The position numbers were made by a program, and so were the translations under genes. The notes beneath the pieces are model-generated. The model had not been told where the DNA came from, made no database searches, and worked only from the letters and a program-made list of their open reading frames with translations. A stretch of 64,000 bases of DNA from Centrapalus pauciflorus (taxonomy: Eukaryota > Streptophyta > Magnoliopsida > Asterales > Asteraceae): assembly GCA_020465985.1 (NCBI GenBank), contig JAANYP010005928.1, forward strand, positions 160,459 through 224,458, given 5' to 3'. This document shows positions 44,734-56,029 of the stretch, piece by piece. The first letter of the stretch is position 1. Every line of letters begins with the position of its first letter.

Positions 44734-45722
44734 ATGTCGAAAGATGCACTAGCCATGAGGTCGGAAACCAAACCTCCTATTCTCTACAGAGGTGAATACG
44801 TTCAATTGAGGGAAAGATTTCTAGAATTCATCAGTTTCCATGACCTTTCAGAGGAGATGTTGAAATCGCTAAATGAGGGACCAGCTGGGATGAGGTGTGT
44901 AAATTGATGCGCGGTTCAGACAAATCAGCAACAAACAGAGCCAGAAACAGTCTGATGACCTTTGAAAACTTTAGAGCGAGAGAATGAGAATTGCTGGAAA
45001 GTACTTATCTGAGGTTTGTCAATCTCGTATGTGAGATGAAGAGGAATGGGGATGAAGAAACAAATGGCCTTGCTGACAAAGGCATTTAAGAAGAAGTTCA
45101 ACTGCAAGCCGACAAACAATAAGATGAGATTCAAAACAGGCTTGAGGAAGTATGAAAAGAAAGACAATTATGAAAAATCTGGAGAGAGCAGTGGCAATAA
45201 GGCTGAGAAATACGAGAAGACTGATAAACCAGCCAAGAAAGATGCAGATCAAAAATTTTACAATTGTGGCAAACCAGACAACTTTGCCAAAGAATGTAGA
45301 TTGCAAGTTGTCAAGAATTCTGAATATTACACTTGGAAGGCACTGCTGGCAAAAGAAAAAGAGGCTGGGAAGGCATTAATGGCTGAAGATGATCACTGAC
45401 TCCAACTATCCGAAGATGAAGATATTCTAGACGAAGATGCTCATATCTGTCTGAAATCTGAAGTGTTCGATGATTTTGAACTCAGTGAGTCTGCAATGTT
45501 AGCTGAGGATGAGGTTTGGGTAGGACTAACAGATGAGGAAACTGAAGAGGCAAAGGATTCTGATTCTGACAATGAACTAAAAGAAGAGATGGTGTTGATG
45601 GCAGCATGAGAAGCAGGATGCAGTAAAGACCAAGTAGATGATGGATCAGATGCAGATGCCTCGGAAACTTCAGAATCACCGAGGTACAATTTAATTCTGA
45701 TTCAGATGATGATAACTCCTGT
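44734..45722 (+). pseudogene. copia-2 Gag, broken and internally shortened
   Basis: Starts MSKDALAMRSETKPPILYRG and continues with the copia gag block up to about 44870, then the frame changes. Pieces such as AWDEVCKLMRGSDKSAT and LLESTYLRFVNLVCEMKRNG are in the next frame. The central gag core appears missing between EGPAG and WDEVC. The zinc knuckle at about 45260-45300 reads FYNCGKPDNFAKECR: the first Cys is Phe and the His is Asn, so it cannot bind zinc normally. An acidic region with stops at 45397-45399 and 45607-45609 follows. Confidence 0.72.
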
Positions 45723-46673
45723 GTGCTTGAACAAAAACTTACTCAACTGGCTTACATGCTAAAAAGATTTGAAAAATTATTAAAAGCCGAGAAGAAAAAT
45801 GTACATTCCTTGGAAAATAAATTGAGTCAAGAACATGGATTAGTATTAGAATTTTCCAAGGATAAGGCATTAGCATTAAAAACAGTTTCAGATTTACAAG
45901 ATAAATCCAAGGAACTTCAAAGTGAAATTCAGAAACTGAACAACAATATATCTGACCTAAAAGAAAAACTGAATTTAGCCGAGTTAGAATCATCAAGTTA
46001 TTCTGTGAAATATCATTCTATATTTGATGAAAGAACGAAGCTATATGAGAAAATTAAATCTTTGGGAGATGAGTTTATTAAAAGAGGTCAAACAAATCAA
46101 ACTATATATTTGGATCAACCTAAAGATACTGAATTTTATAATTCCAAATTAGGTATAGGTTGGACAAATCCTAAATATCTAACAAAAGCCATTTCATGTT
46201 CACCAACTATATATGATGTTAGATATATGAATTTAGGATTAAAAATGGTTTTTATGAAAGCTTCAGATGAAGTAGAATCAGGTGAAGATTTAAAAAGGTT
46301 GAGAACAGATAAAATGCAGAATACTGTAGACTATAACAGATTAAATGATAGTTATCAAAATTCTTGCATTTCAGAAGAGTATATTCAGACTTATTCTGAA
46401 AAGGATTTGTCTGAAAATACTACTTATTCTCAAAAGCCATATATACCAAATTCAATTCTTGAAAAGATCAATTCTGATCTTGAATTGAAAATTAAAACTT
46501 TTGAGTCTGAAAATGAAAAGCTTCAGGCTGAAATAAAAGATTTGAAAATAAAACTGAAAAATCAAGCTGATAGCAAAATTCAACAAAATCAGAAACCTTC
46601 AATTAAACCTGATTCTATCAATTCTGAACAGGATTTTGATCTGTACATGAACTCTGATTTTAACTCATTATAA
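45723..46673 (+). CDS. copia-2 Gag C-terminal coiled-coil region
   Basis: 316 open codons rich in Lys, Glu and Leu. Heptad-like stretches are at about residues 10-100 (SLENKLSQEHGLVLEF, LQSEIQKLNNNISDLKEKL) and 245-290 (LELKIKTFESENEKLQAEI). The middle (about 130-160) has GIGWTNPKYLTKAI. Copia elements of this group carry such a coiled coil between zinc knuckle and protease; it probably helps particle assembly. The frame ends TAA at 46671-46673 and is not joined to the gag or protease frames here. Confidence 0.6.
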   Translation: MLEQKLTQLAYMLKRFEKLLKAEKKNVHSLENKLSQEHGLVLEFSKDKALALKTVSDLQDKSKELQSEIQKLNNNISDLKEKLNLAELESSSYSVKYHSIFDERTKLYEKIKSLGDEFIKRGQTNQTIYLDQPKDTEFYNSKLGIGWTNPKYLTKAISCSPTIYDVRYMNLGLKMVFMKASDEVESGEDLKRLRTDKMQNTVDYNRLNDSYQNSCISEEYIQTYSEKDLSENTTYSQKPYIPNSILEKINSDLELKIKTFESENEKLQAEIKDLKIKLKNQADSKIQQNQKPSIKPDSINSEQDFDLYMNSDFNSL

Positions 46674-47390
46674 GAGATGTTTGTCAACATTATTGAATTT
46701 GTTAAACCTTTACATGACAAACAAGCTGATAAATCGAAAGAACCTGTATGTATCCTGAAAAAGGTGAATCCTCTTCATCAAAGGATTCTACAGCAAAGAA
46801 GGCACATGCTTCTCAAGGTAAGAAAATTTTGCAGAGTAAAAATAATTCTAAAGTGACTAATTTCTATTATGTCATATTGTATTGTGAAAAGTTCACTGAA
46901 GAAAGTTTGGAGAAAGAAGCAACAAGCAACGAAAAACAAGAGATTTAGACAATTGTGGACAATAAAAGAAAATTTGGTTACTCATAGGATTAGTCTCATA
47001 GATAATTCTGTCTGTAATAAAATTACCGATAAACTCTGTGCTAATTAAATACTCTCGTGATGATTTACTTTCTTTAAATTCTGCTCATTGTCATGTGTTG
47101 AATGCTAAACCTGTATATAAATCTGATAACCTTGTATGGCTACCAAAGAATAGGATTCCTACTTTTAAACAGAAAAAATGTTCCAAAGAAACTAAGTTCA
47201 AAATCAGTTCCACAACGAACTGTACAAAAATGGATACCTAAAAATATTATTAAAAAGTGGGTTCCTAAGTCGAAGACATTATCTGTTGAGAAGTCTTTAA
47301 CTCGCCACATGATTTACCAAATTCCATAGTACCCAACTATAAGTGGGTACCTCACATCTTTCTTCATTTTATAAGTAAATCATGTGTGCT
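46674..47390 (+). pseudogene. copia-2 linker between coiled coil and protease, broken
   Basis: Short frames in several phases: Ser/Lys-rich text at 46748-46948 and KKWVPKSK-like text at about 47255. This is the basic linker usual before the protease. Several stops. Confidence 0.45.
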
Positions 47391-48165
47391 ACCTTGACTC
47401 CGGATGCTCAAAGCATATGACCGGACAGAGAGAAACCCTCACAAACTTTGTTCACAAATTCTGTGGGACAGTACGTTTTGGTAATGATCAATTTTGTCCG
47501 ATCAAGGGATATGGGAGCCTTGAGTACGATAAAAGTACAATTTAAAAGGTCTTCTATGTTGATGGTCTTGGTCATAATTTGTTCAGTATCGAACAACTGT
47601 GCAACAAAGGATTAGAAGTCAACTGTAAGGCTAATTGGTGTAGCATTAGATCTGGGGAAGGGAAGGAGATGCTTGCAGTGAATAGGAAAACAAATATGTT
47701 CTCCATAGATTTAGCCAATATCAATCTGAAGAAAGATATTTGCTTACTATCCAAGGCAACATCTAAACAATCATGGTTGTGGCATCGCCGTCTTTCCCAT
47801 CTAAACTTCAAATAATTAACCACTCTTGCAAAAGGTGGGTTAGTCAAAGAGCTACCAACTCTCAGATTTTAGAAGGAGCAGTTGTGTGTTGCCTGTGAAA
47901 AAAGGAAAAGGTGCGAGCTTCTCATAAATCAAAGGTTGAACACTTTTCAACTAGAGCTTTAGAACTTCTACATATGGACTTGTGCGGGCCTATGCAAGTA
48001 CAGAGCATTAACAAGAAAAGATATGTGTTGGTTATAGTCGACAAATATTCAAGATACACATGGGTATTCTTCCTGAGATCCATGTCCGATGCTACCAAGA
48101 TCATTATCTACTTCATTCGCAAAATTCAAGTCAAGTTGCAACTATCGGTTCAAACCATTGGATTC
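47391..48165 (+). pseudogene. copia-2 protease and integrase N-terminal part, truncated
   Basis: Protease core YLDSGCSKHMTGQ at about 47391-47430. The frame then runs to LGHNLFSIEQLCNKG (stop TAA near 47544). Integrase zinc region: SWLWHRRLSHLNFK and, in another frame, CVACEKRK. The first catalytic Asp is in HMDLCGPMQVQSINKKRYVL at 47971 onward. The sequence breaks off just before the second Asp block, at about 48165. Stops at 47812 and nearby; non-functional. Confidence 0.82.
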
Positions 48166-51100
48166 CACCATTGAGGTACCCTTAATTTGTTCTTCAGAGA
48201 TCAGGCCCAGGTTTTCGACTCTTTCCATCAACGTTTTGACATATGCCCTGATAGTCTTAGCAGTTTCAGATTTTGACTGACTCAGGGCAACTGCCAATTC
48301 AACCCATCTTTTTTACCCCATGCAAGCAACATCAGCATATTCATAAGTTTCCAATTCTGGACCGTCAGCACCAAGCCTGGTTATCTGAATCTTCCACTAC
48401 TTGTCTCTCTTTTAACAACTTTGAAAATTATTTCCTTAGCAAGTCTTCTGCTGGGCACATCAAAGATTCTTCCTTGCCAAGTTGTCAAAGTGTACTTGGG
48501 CTCTTGCTGAGGAGGATGCAGGTTTTGACTTGGTCACTAAGACCTGTGCATTCTTTTCTTTCTCTCCCTCTTTCTCAGTCACTGACTCTTTTGCAGCCTC
48601 TAACAGTTTCCTTTGAACATGCAAGGAGGGCATTTTAACTTTTCTTGCCTCCTTGTATGCAAAGGCCTTGGCAGCTTTGGTAGAGGCTTCTTCCTTCTTT
48701 TGTCTTTCCAAGATCTCAATCTGCTCTTATTTGAATTGATAATAGGTGTCCAGTGCAGTACCCATTTCTTTGGCTTATGATTTGTCGAATTTGAGCTGAG
48801 CAGCCTTAAGATAATCAGTGTCCACTGAGGCTTTTTCTTTACCCTTTGCTGTTGTGGCTATCACAGCTTCAGTCTCCTCTTCCTCCTCTTCTTCAGTTTG
48901 TTCTAAAATTAGATATCTCCTTCTGCTTGGCCTGTCCTTAGGAACGGATTCCTCCCCCTTAGATGGTGTAGGGCTTGGAGATCCAGCCTGAGTAGGCTGA
49001 GTAGCTTCAGAAATTTTGGAGACACCTGCAATAGGACCTGTTTGGGAAAGACCTGTTGCTTGCCCTGTTGAGGCTGATTTATCCTTAGAGAGCGATGAAG
49101 ATTTCTCCCCCTTATACTTTGTCTTCGAGGCAGATATCTTCTCCCCCTTTGAAGGAGATGGCACAGAGCCTTCAACAACAGGTCTGCCTGAATGAACGGA
49201 TCCAACAGGCTGAGTAGCAGCAGTTTTGGTAGCAGGCTTAGAACCAACAAGGGTGTGCACTAAGAAAGCCAAATTGTCATTGACCTCTGCAAGTTGGGTA
49301 ATACAGGTTTGAATAGAAGAATAATGAGAAGTGGCAAGGGATGACAGCTGGGCAATATCTTCCCTGTCAGATGCTGTGAACACCAAACTTTGAAGATGTG
49401 CAAGATTCAGTTCAAGAGAATCTTGCATATCATCAAAGTTTGAGGACACGGAATTAGACAGAGAGACCACTAAGGTATTCAGGCTGGCCAAAGTGGAAGG
49501 GAGAGTGTTTGAGCAAGTTTCAACGAGAGATGACAGTTGTTGGGAAACAACTGATAGTGTGGACACGGAGTCCTGTTGGGTAGAAAGAATTGATGAGAGG
49601 GAGTAGGATAGTTGTTGCAGTTGTGCAGTGAGTGCAAGCAGCTGAGAAGAGTGATCAGCTTGGGGAGTAGGGGTTGGGAAAGAAGTCCTGAACGAATCAA
49701 GGAATCCCTGAAGCTGGGCAGACACAGAGTCTGAAATGATTGAAGGGAGGGAAATCATAGAGTTTTCCAAAGAGCCAACTTTGTTGGTCAGCATAGACAG
49801 TTGATCCTTCAAAGATAGATCTTTGGGGGATGGAGGTGTATGGGTTTATTGTTTGGATTGGGTGGAAGGTGAGGAATGTGATGGTGATGGTGAGGATTGA
49901 GGAGTATGTGGATCAGTAGGTGAGGGTAAGGAGACTTTGGAAAGTAATTCCATAGCTTGGGCATAAGTTAAATGGCCCAGCTTGGAAGGGTCAAGGGGAC
50001 CTTCAGCAGTGGCTGTATCTGCATCCTGGGGTGAAATGGTAGGAGTTGGTGGTCTTTCAGATGCTGCTAGTATTGTAGCACCTTCATCAAGACCTGGGGT
50101 TGTTCCCTCATTAGTACCTTGGTCTTTAGGCACCTCTTCATGGGGAAATGGGATGTGCATTTCAACATCATCAGTGGTGAAAGCTGATGATGGAATGTGC
50201 ACTTGGGGAGCAGCATCACCAGAGGGATGTTCTATTTCCTCAGGTTCATCAGCTTGGGTTGATGGTCCTTCAATAGTTGTTTGGTGTGGAACAGCTGCAT
50301 CACCAGGAGAAGAAGTTTGAGGTTTATCTGCTGGATGGTCTGTTCCAGCAGCTTGGGCACCTCGTGCAGACTCAGATTGTGTATGAGAAGTATGAGGTGG
50401 TGACTGTGTGGACTTAGTGTGGAGTGGAGAGGGCTCCTGTCTTTCAAAGTCTTCAGCATGTTGAGAGGCTTGGACAGTTGATGTGGTGGTCTTCATTTGT
50501 ACAACTGGTTCCTGTGGGGAGGAACCAGAAGGCCTAGGCTGACTCAAGGTGGACTCTAGTTGGAGTGAAGCCTGCTCCAAATTTGATGAACTTACTCCCA
50601 AAATATGAGAAGCAGCAGGGGTTGCTTCTTTTTCAACTGACTCATATTGGGAGGGGTCAGAGGGACTACTTTTAGAAGATGGTCTCTTTTTGGATAAGGC
50701 TTTGCGTCTGTTATAGGATTTGAGATATGAAGTGGAGGACGGATGTGGTGGAGAAGTGATGAGAAGTTCTGTTTGGACTGGTGGTGAGACTAGGTCAGGA
50801 ACATGGAGGTCAGCCTGTTCCATGGTCTTAGGTGCTACAAAGGCACCAGCCACAAAGGCTTCAGGTTCAACAGATGAACCACGGTGAGGATTCTGCTCCC
50901 CCTCAGCCACTGAGGTTGATGGGGCAGACTTAGCTATTTTAGCCTTCTTGCGGACAGACTCAGCTTTAGTTTGTTTCAAGGCCCTCTTCACCAGTTTAGG
51001 CCTTGATTTGGATTTTCCCTTGGGAGCAGTCAGTGGATCCACCTTCTAAGTTGAAGGTCCTTCCACTAAGCCAAGTAACCTCCTCATAAGTGTTGATAGA

Positions 51101-51877
51101 GGAGATTCATTTCCAAGAACTAGGGTATCAAACACTCTATTCCTAATAATAGGGAATGCAGCAGTAGTTAATAGAGGTTGAGAGTTGTACAAATGCTCAC
51201 CACAGATGTGTTTGAAGATGAGGCTTAGGAACCTTGGATATCTGACAGCTATTGGTCGTTGTTGCTCCAACAGATTCTTTATTTTCAGGATAATCCATCT
51301 TGCCATGTTCAGTGTAGTCTCATCCACAAAGTGTAGGACAATGAGAATCTCATCTCTGCTATGCTGGTTAAAAGAACCAACTTTGCTGCTCAGGCTCATC
51401 ACCAATGAGGCGAAGAGGTAGCTGTAAGTAGGAGATAGATCGCTTCAGAACAAAGTAGCACCCACCTTAGGTTCTTCTACACCACAGAATCGTAGCAGGT
51501 TGCCCATTTGCTCATTCTCAGGTTGAGGTTTGTCATAAGTGTCAGCCACTGGGATATGAAGAACTTCCCTTAGAAGAGCAGTAGTGATTTCTATGGTTTG
51601 AGTGCCATTGAGTATGGTTCCTCTAATGGTTTTGGTAGATGGGTCATAAGAACATGTGTACCAGAACTCATAAACCATCCTGGTACATGACACCAGGAGA
51701 GGCAGTCATTGCGTGGTGCAGAGGATGGGCTTGAAGGAAATCCACCAAAGGTTCATAACCGTTTCCTACATAGTTTTTGGGAATGGTCAGGTTAGCAATG
51801 TAGTTGGTGGGTTTGAGTGTGAGCATGGTGTTGACAGAGGGATGTTTTACTACATCATCAACAACGAACACAGGCAA
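48166..51877 (-). pseudogene. copia-M extra ORF downstream of pol, degraded and 3' truncated
   Basis: Starts about 51877 (MPVFVVDDVVKHPSV; FLQAHPLHHAMTASPG is the family N-terminal block). One frame change near 51690; after it a single frame holds from 51693 to 48460, interrupted by stops at 51445, 51046, 49846, 48775 and one near 48730. Contents: EITTALLREVLHIP and MARWIILKIKNLLEQQRP, then a basic segment (KSKSRPKLVKRALKQTK), a long Pro/Ser/Gln-rich low-complexity part (about 50900-49900), a Ser/Leu-rich repeat part and a charged coiled-coil-like C-terminus (KKEEASTKAAKAFAYKEARK). Positional counterpart of 24545-27334. Function unknown. Confidence 0.7.
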
Positions 51878-52633
51878 AAGTTATATAAGAGGTAAAACAA
51901 TGTAGTTGGAGATTGTTTTGGTGAGCCATTTGGGAAAGTAAGAGATATGCAGGATGTTTCGACACTTAGTCTGTTTAGGATTTATCAGTAAGGTATGGAA
52001 GTAGTAGGAAGAAGAAGAAGATGAAACAGTGGTTTAGGTATTTATAGGATTTGAATGTGAGTGAATAGGACAGAGAAAGATTTGGGCGGTTGATTTGAAA
52101 TGTTCTTTAACGGAAAATGGAACGGTTTGCCATGTCAGAACGGTTGTCAGACCACTTGACCTTTTTAACTACTAAAACACGTTAACAAACATTATCCGTA
52201 GGTAATTAAGTTAAATAAATATGTAATTTAAGTAACTTAAAAGTGAAGAAAATAATTAAAAACTGATGTTCCAAGCTGTTGTTTAAACCTACGATGAACA
52301 GGTTTCATCACACACTGATCACTCTTCAAGCTGTTCATGCAACCTGTGTAGCTAGATGAGAACAGGTTTCATTGTGAAGCCTATTCAATAGATGAACAGG
52401 TTACAAGGCATTGCCTTGTATGACAGATTAAGAGAGTGAGCAGGTTGGAAGTTTGTACAACAGAACAAGTTTGAGATTAAAACGTATTTTGTCAAGCCTG
52501 TTATATGTCCAAGCTGTCCAACTTTTCAGAATCTGGCTAAGTACAGGACAAGTAAAACCTGTCCTGTCCAAGCTGTTCTGTGAAATTTGGAAAGATTTGA
52601 ACAAGTGATCTTTAGAGCATAAATGACACTTAG
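51878..52633 (-). other. copia-M spacer between RNase H and extra ORF
   Basis: No ORF. On the minus strand it carries repeated AACAGCTTG(G/A) motifs (plus strand CAAGCTGTT, 52270-52580), the same motif as in the copia-1 LTR and spacer. Confidence 0.5.
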
Positions 52634-53100
52634 TTACTTTTCTTTAACATACCCAGCTTGCTTACAAGGTAATTTAAACATGTTTTCATCAAGAGGTTTG
52701 GTGAAAATGTCTGCAAGTTGTTCTTCTGTGGAAATAAAACTTACCTCCACGTTACCTTTTTGGATGTGATCTCTGATAAAGTGATGTCTGACTTCTATAT
52801 GCTTTGTTCTGGAGTGGAATACTGGATTATTGGAAATAGCTATGGCACTTGTATAATCACACAAAATAGGAGTTTTCCTATACACAAGGCCATAATCCTC
52901 AAGCTGATGCTGCATCCATAGAATCTACCCACAGCAGCTTCCAGCAGCAATGTAGTCAGCTTCAGCAGTAGAAGTAGAAATTGAATTCTACTTCTTGCTA
53001 CACCAACTGATCAACTTACCACCAAGGAGTTGACATCCACCTGTTGTGCTTTCCTGTCTAGTCTGCAGCCTGCAAAATCAGAATCGGAATAACCAATTAG
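52634..53100 (-). pseudogene. copia-M RNase H, frameshifted
   Basis: IGYSDSDFAGCRLDRK near 53100-53050 gives the first Asp. Then frame changes and a stop. The C-terminal frame 52915-52634 holds PILCDYTSAIAISNNPVFHS (third Asp), TKHIEVRHHFIRD and QLADIFTKPLDENMF, the standard end of copia Pol. Confidence 0.85.
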
Positions 53101-53101
53101 T

Positions 53102-54292
53102 TCAAGGTTGGAGTCTTTGGGATACCAAAGACTCAAACTTGGTGTACCCTTTAGGTATCTGAAGATATTTTTTTATAGCAGCTAGATTTGATTCCTTAGG
53201 GTCAGCTTGAAACCTAGCACATAAACAGGTAGCAAACATAATATCTGGTCTACTAGCAGTTAAATATAGCAAGCTCTCAATCATGCCTCTGTAAGCTGTT
53301 ACTGAAACAGCTTTGCCACAGGCATCAGCATCCAATTTTACATTGGTTGTCATTGGGGTTTTAATGGGAGAACTTTGATCAAATTTAAATTCTTTCAAAA
53401 GATCTAAGGTATACTATCTTTGATTAATAAAAATCCTATTTGAGGTTTGTTTAACCTGTAATCCTAGAAAGAAATTAAGTTCACCCATCATGCTCATTTC
53501 ATATTTGGATTTCATGAGCAGTGAAAAGTTCTTGCATAACTGTTCATTAGTAAAACCAAATATTATATCATCCACATATATTTGAACAAGTATTATATAA
53601 GTTTTCACCTTCTTTATGAACAATGTGGTATCCACCTTACCTCTAGAATAACCATTACTCATAAGGAAATCAGTAAGAGTGTCATACCAGGCTCTAGGGG
53701 CTTGTTTTAGACCATAGAGAGCTTTGTCCAACTTATAGACAAAACCTGGATGTAGTTCACTTTCAAAACCTGGAGGCTACTTGACATATACCTCTTCCTG
53801 CAGCTTACCATTCAAAAATGCACTCTTGACATCCATTTGAAATACCTTCATGCTCTTGTAGACAACATAGGCTAGAAACAAGTGAATTGCTTCTAACCTG
53901 GCCACTGGAGCAAATGTTTCATCATAGTCTATACCTTCGTCTTGCATATAGCCTTGAGAAACTAGTATTGCCTTATTTCTAATGACATGACCTTGCTCAT
54001 CCATTTTGTTTCTGAAAACCCATTTGGTGCACATTATAGTTTTACCTTCAGGAAAAAGGACCAGCTTCCATACTTTATTTCTCTCAAACTGATTGAGCTC
54101 TTCTTGCATGGCAGTGATCCAAATGGCATCTTTAAGTGCATCATCTACTTTCTTAGGCTCCATCAGGGACACAAAGCTAGAAAACATACAAAAGTTTCCT
54201 AAGCTGTCCCATCTTGTTTGTACCCCTTTGTTGATGTCACCAATTATTTGATCATTAGGGTGACACCGGATCCACTTAGGATACTGTTTCAA
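53102..54292 (-). pseudogene. copia-M reverse transcriptase, three in-frame pieces
   Basis: 54292-53777, 53731-53414 and 53398-53102 are one frame separated by nonsense codons. Blocks: ALKDAIWITAMQEELNQFER, TKWVFRNKMDEQGHVIRNKA, VFQMDVKSAFLNG (catalytic Asp), YVK then TAG where the family has Gln, YGLKQAPRAWYD, IYVDDIIFG (catalytic YVDD), NFFLGLQVKQ and ASRPDIMFATCLCARFQ. Only point stops separate the parts, so decay is moderate. Confidence 0.88.
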
Positions 54293-54899
54293 TGAAGATT
54301 CTTCTCTATCATTTTCAGTTTCATCAGGTCTTGAAGAACACTTTCAAGATTTTCAGACACACTGTTATCTTTAACCTGTTCACCTACTGAACATGAATCT
54401 CTATTGTTGAACTCATCATCAGAGGATTCAGGAAAATCAGCATTGATTGGTTCTGGACATTGTGCATTAATTATGTCAGTACACTTATTCACACAGGGTG
54501 TATCAATATAATTTTCATCATGTCCATTGTGGTTAGCAGGTTCCACTCTGAGTGAAGTGGAAGCTTTTGCGTCCTTTTCCTCAACATTTGATTGGCATAA
54601 TATCATCAAAGCAGAACTCTCCTGAAACTAATTCAGGAACAGCTTTGGTAGAGGCATTCCTAGACTCCTCAAAGGTGACATTGATAGATTCATCATCGTT
54701 TTGTAGTTGTATACTTTGTAGGCTTTAGAAATAGCAGAATATCCAACAAACACACCTTCATCAGCTTTGGGTTCAAATTTTGTTAGCTGATCCCTCTGAT
54801 TCAGAATGAAGCAGGGGCATCCAAACACATGGAAATAGCTTATATTTGGCCTTCTCCCTTTGATTAACTAATAAGAAGTCTTGTTGAACCTTTTCACCA
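54293..54899 (-). pseudogene. copia-M linker between integrase and RT
   Basis: 54828-54628 carries the C-terminal integrase motifs FGCPCFILNQRDQLTKFEPK and GVFVGYSAISKAYKVYNYKT. 54609-54289 is an acidic low-complexity linker (CPEPINADFPESSDDEFNN). The frame differs from both neighbours. Confidence 0.75.
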
Positions 54900-55928
54900 C
54901 TATGGATCTGTTTTGAGTGAAGTAGGCAGTGTTGAGAGCTTCATCCCAAAATGATAAGGCAAACCGGATGCACACATCATGGTTCTAGCAGCTTCAATGA
55001 GGTATTTAATCCTCCTTTCAGCAACTCCATTTTGTTGTGGAGTTCTTACAGCTGAAAAGTTTTGTGAGATCCCTCTTTCTTCACAGAATTGCTCAAGAGT
55101 ACTGTTTCTGAATTCGATACCATGATCACTTCTAAGTTGCTTGACTTGAGGAGAGTTTAGAACTTCCATATTTTTGATAAATTCAATAATCTCTCTGGCA
55201 GCCTCTCCTTTGGTCTTTAGGAAGATCACCCATGTAAACCTGGAGAACTCATCAACCATTACTAGAGTGTATCTTCTACCTCCTAGACTTCGGACTCTGA
55301 CAGGTCCAATCAAGCCCATGTGGATTAAGAAGAGAGGAGTATCAATAGAAAAATTATGCTTGGATTTAAAAGATATTTTTCTCTGCTTGCCTCTCTCACA
55401 AGCTATGCAGAGTTTATCCTTAACAAAGGTTATACAAGGCAAACCTGGTCCCAACTCTTACTTACAGAGTTTGTTGATATTCTTGTAGTGCAGGTGTGAT
55501 ATCCTTTTGTGCCATAACCAGTTTAGGTCTGCATTACTCCTTGAGATAAAGAAGGTTTCAGTTGTGGGATCAGTAAATTTCATATCCACAACATATACAC
55601 CTTTCTTCCTTTGTGCACACAACATAACCTTGCCTTGGCGATCCAGTTGGTATCGCAGGTGCTCATCAAAGTTAACCTTGTAGCCAGCATCACACAGCTG
55701 GCTAATGCTAACAAGATTATGTTTTAGCCCAGACACATAGGCCACTCTTTTGAATATTGCAGCACCAGCTTGAAGGGTTCCATATCATTCTGTGGATCCC
55801 TTAACATTATCACCAAAGGTGACTTTTGGCCATTTTTCAGGCCTGAGATCACTCAGCAAATCTTTGCAACCTGGCATGTGGCCTGAGCAGCTGCTGTCTA
55901 AGTACCAAACCTGGCTTGGTTGTTTAAT
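54900..55928 (-). pseudogene. copia-M protease and integrase, catalytic Asp lost
   Basis: Protease: VWYLDSSCSGHMPG (the D-S-G/S-S variant reads DSS here) at about 55905, then GDNVKG and VSGLKHNLVSISQLCDAGY (55745-55458). Integrase: zinc region LWHKRISHLHYKN then CIACERGKQRK. The first catalytic residue is Gly (LIHMGLIGPV, about 55330) where the family has Asp. Second Asp in RSDHGIEFRN, Glu block QQNGVAERR. TAA at 55458-55460. The integrase would be inactive even with frames intact. Confidence 0.85.
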
Positions 55929-56029
55929 CTGCAGGGTGTCATGGGAAAATATTAGTTTTTAGGGGAACTCATCATAAGGATGAGTTCTCCTTCTTCATCA
56001 ACATTTGTTGATGGACAACTTAAATCTAC
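55929..56029 (-). other. Candidate intron at the gag-protease boundary of copia-M
   Basis: On the minus strand: GTAGATTTAAG at 56029, an AACTAAT branch-like site that also contains the gag-frame stop TAA (about 55952), then TTTTCCCATGACACCCTGCAG ending at 55929. Splicing is phase 0 and connects the gag frame to the different protease frame. A second possible donor (GTTGATG) at 56002 keeps the same phase. Same design as 8027-8114 and 62513-62600, with no close sequence match. Confidence 0.45.

Larger units (their letters stand above)
43357..48165 (+). mobile_element. copia-2: Ty1/copia element, 3' truncated
   Basis: 5' LTR (43357-43638), PBS, a long repetitive leader, gag, coiled-coil region, protease and the first part of integrase. 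It then breaks off at about 48165 against the minus-strand copia-M. No RT, RNase H or 3' LTR of this element is in the window. Its gag style (RGEYVQLRERFLEFI, coiled coil with NLELKIKTFESENEKLQ-type heptads) differs from copia-1. Confidence 0.85.

Noticed and set aside
49982..50320. Plus-strand open frame over the copia-M extra ORF
   Set aside because: Antisense shadow of Pro/Ser-rich low-complexity coding on the minus strand.
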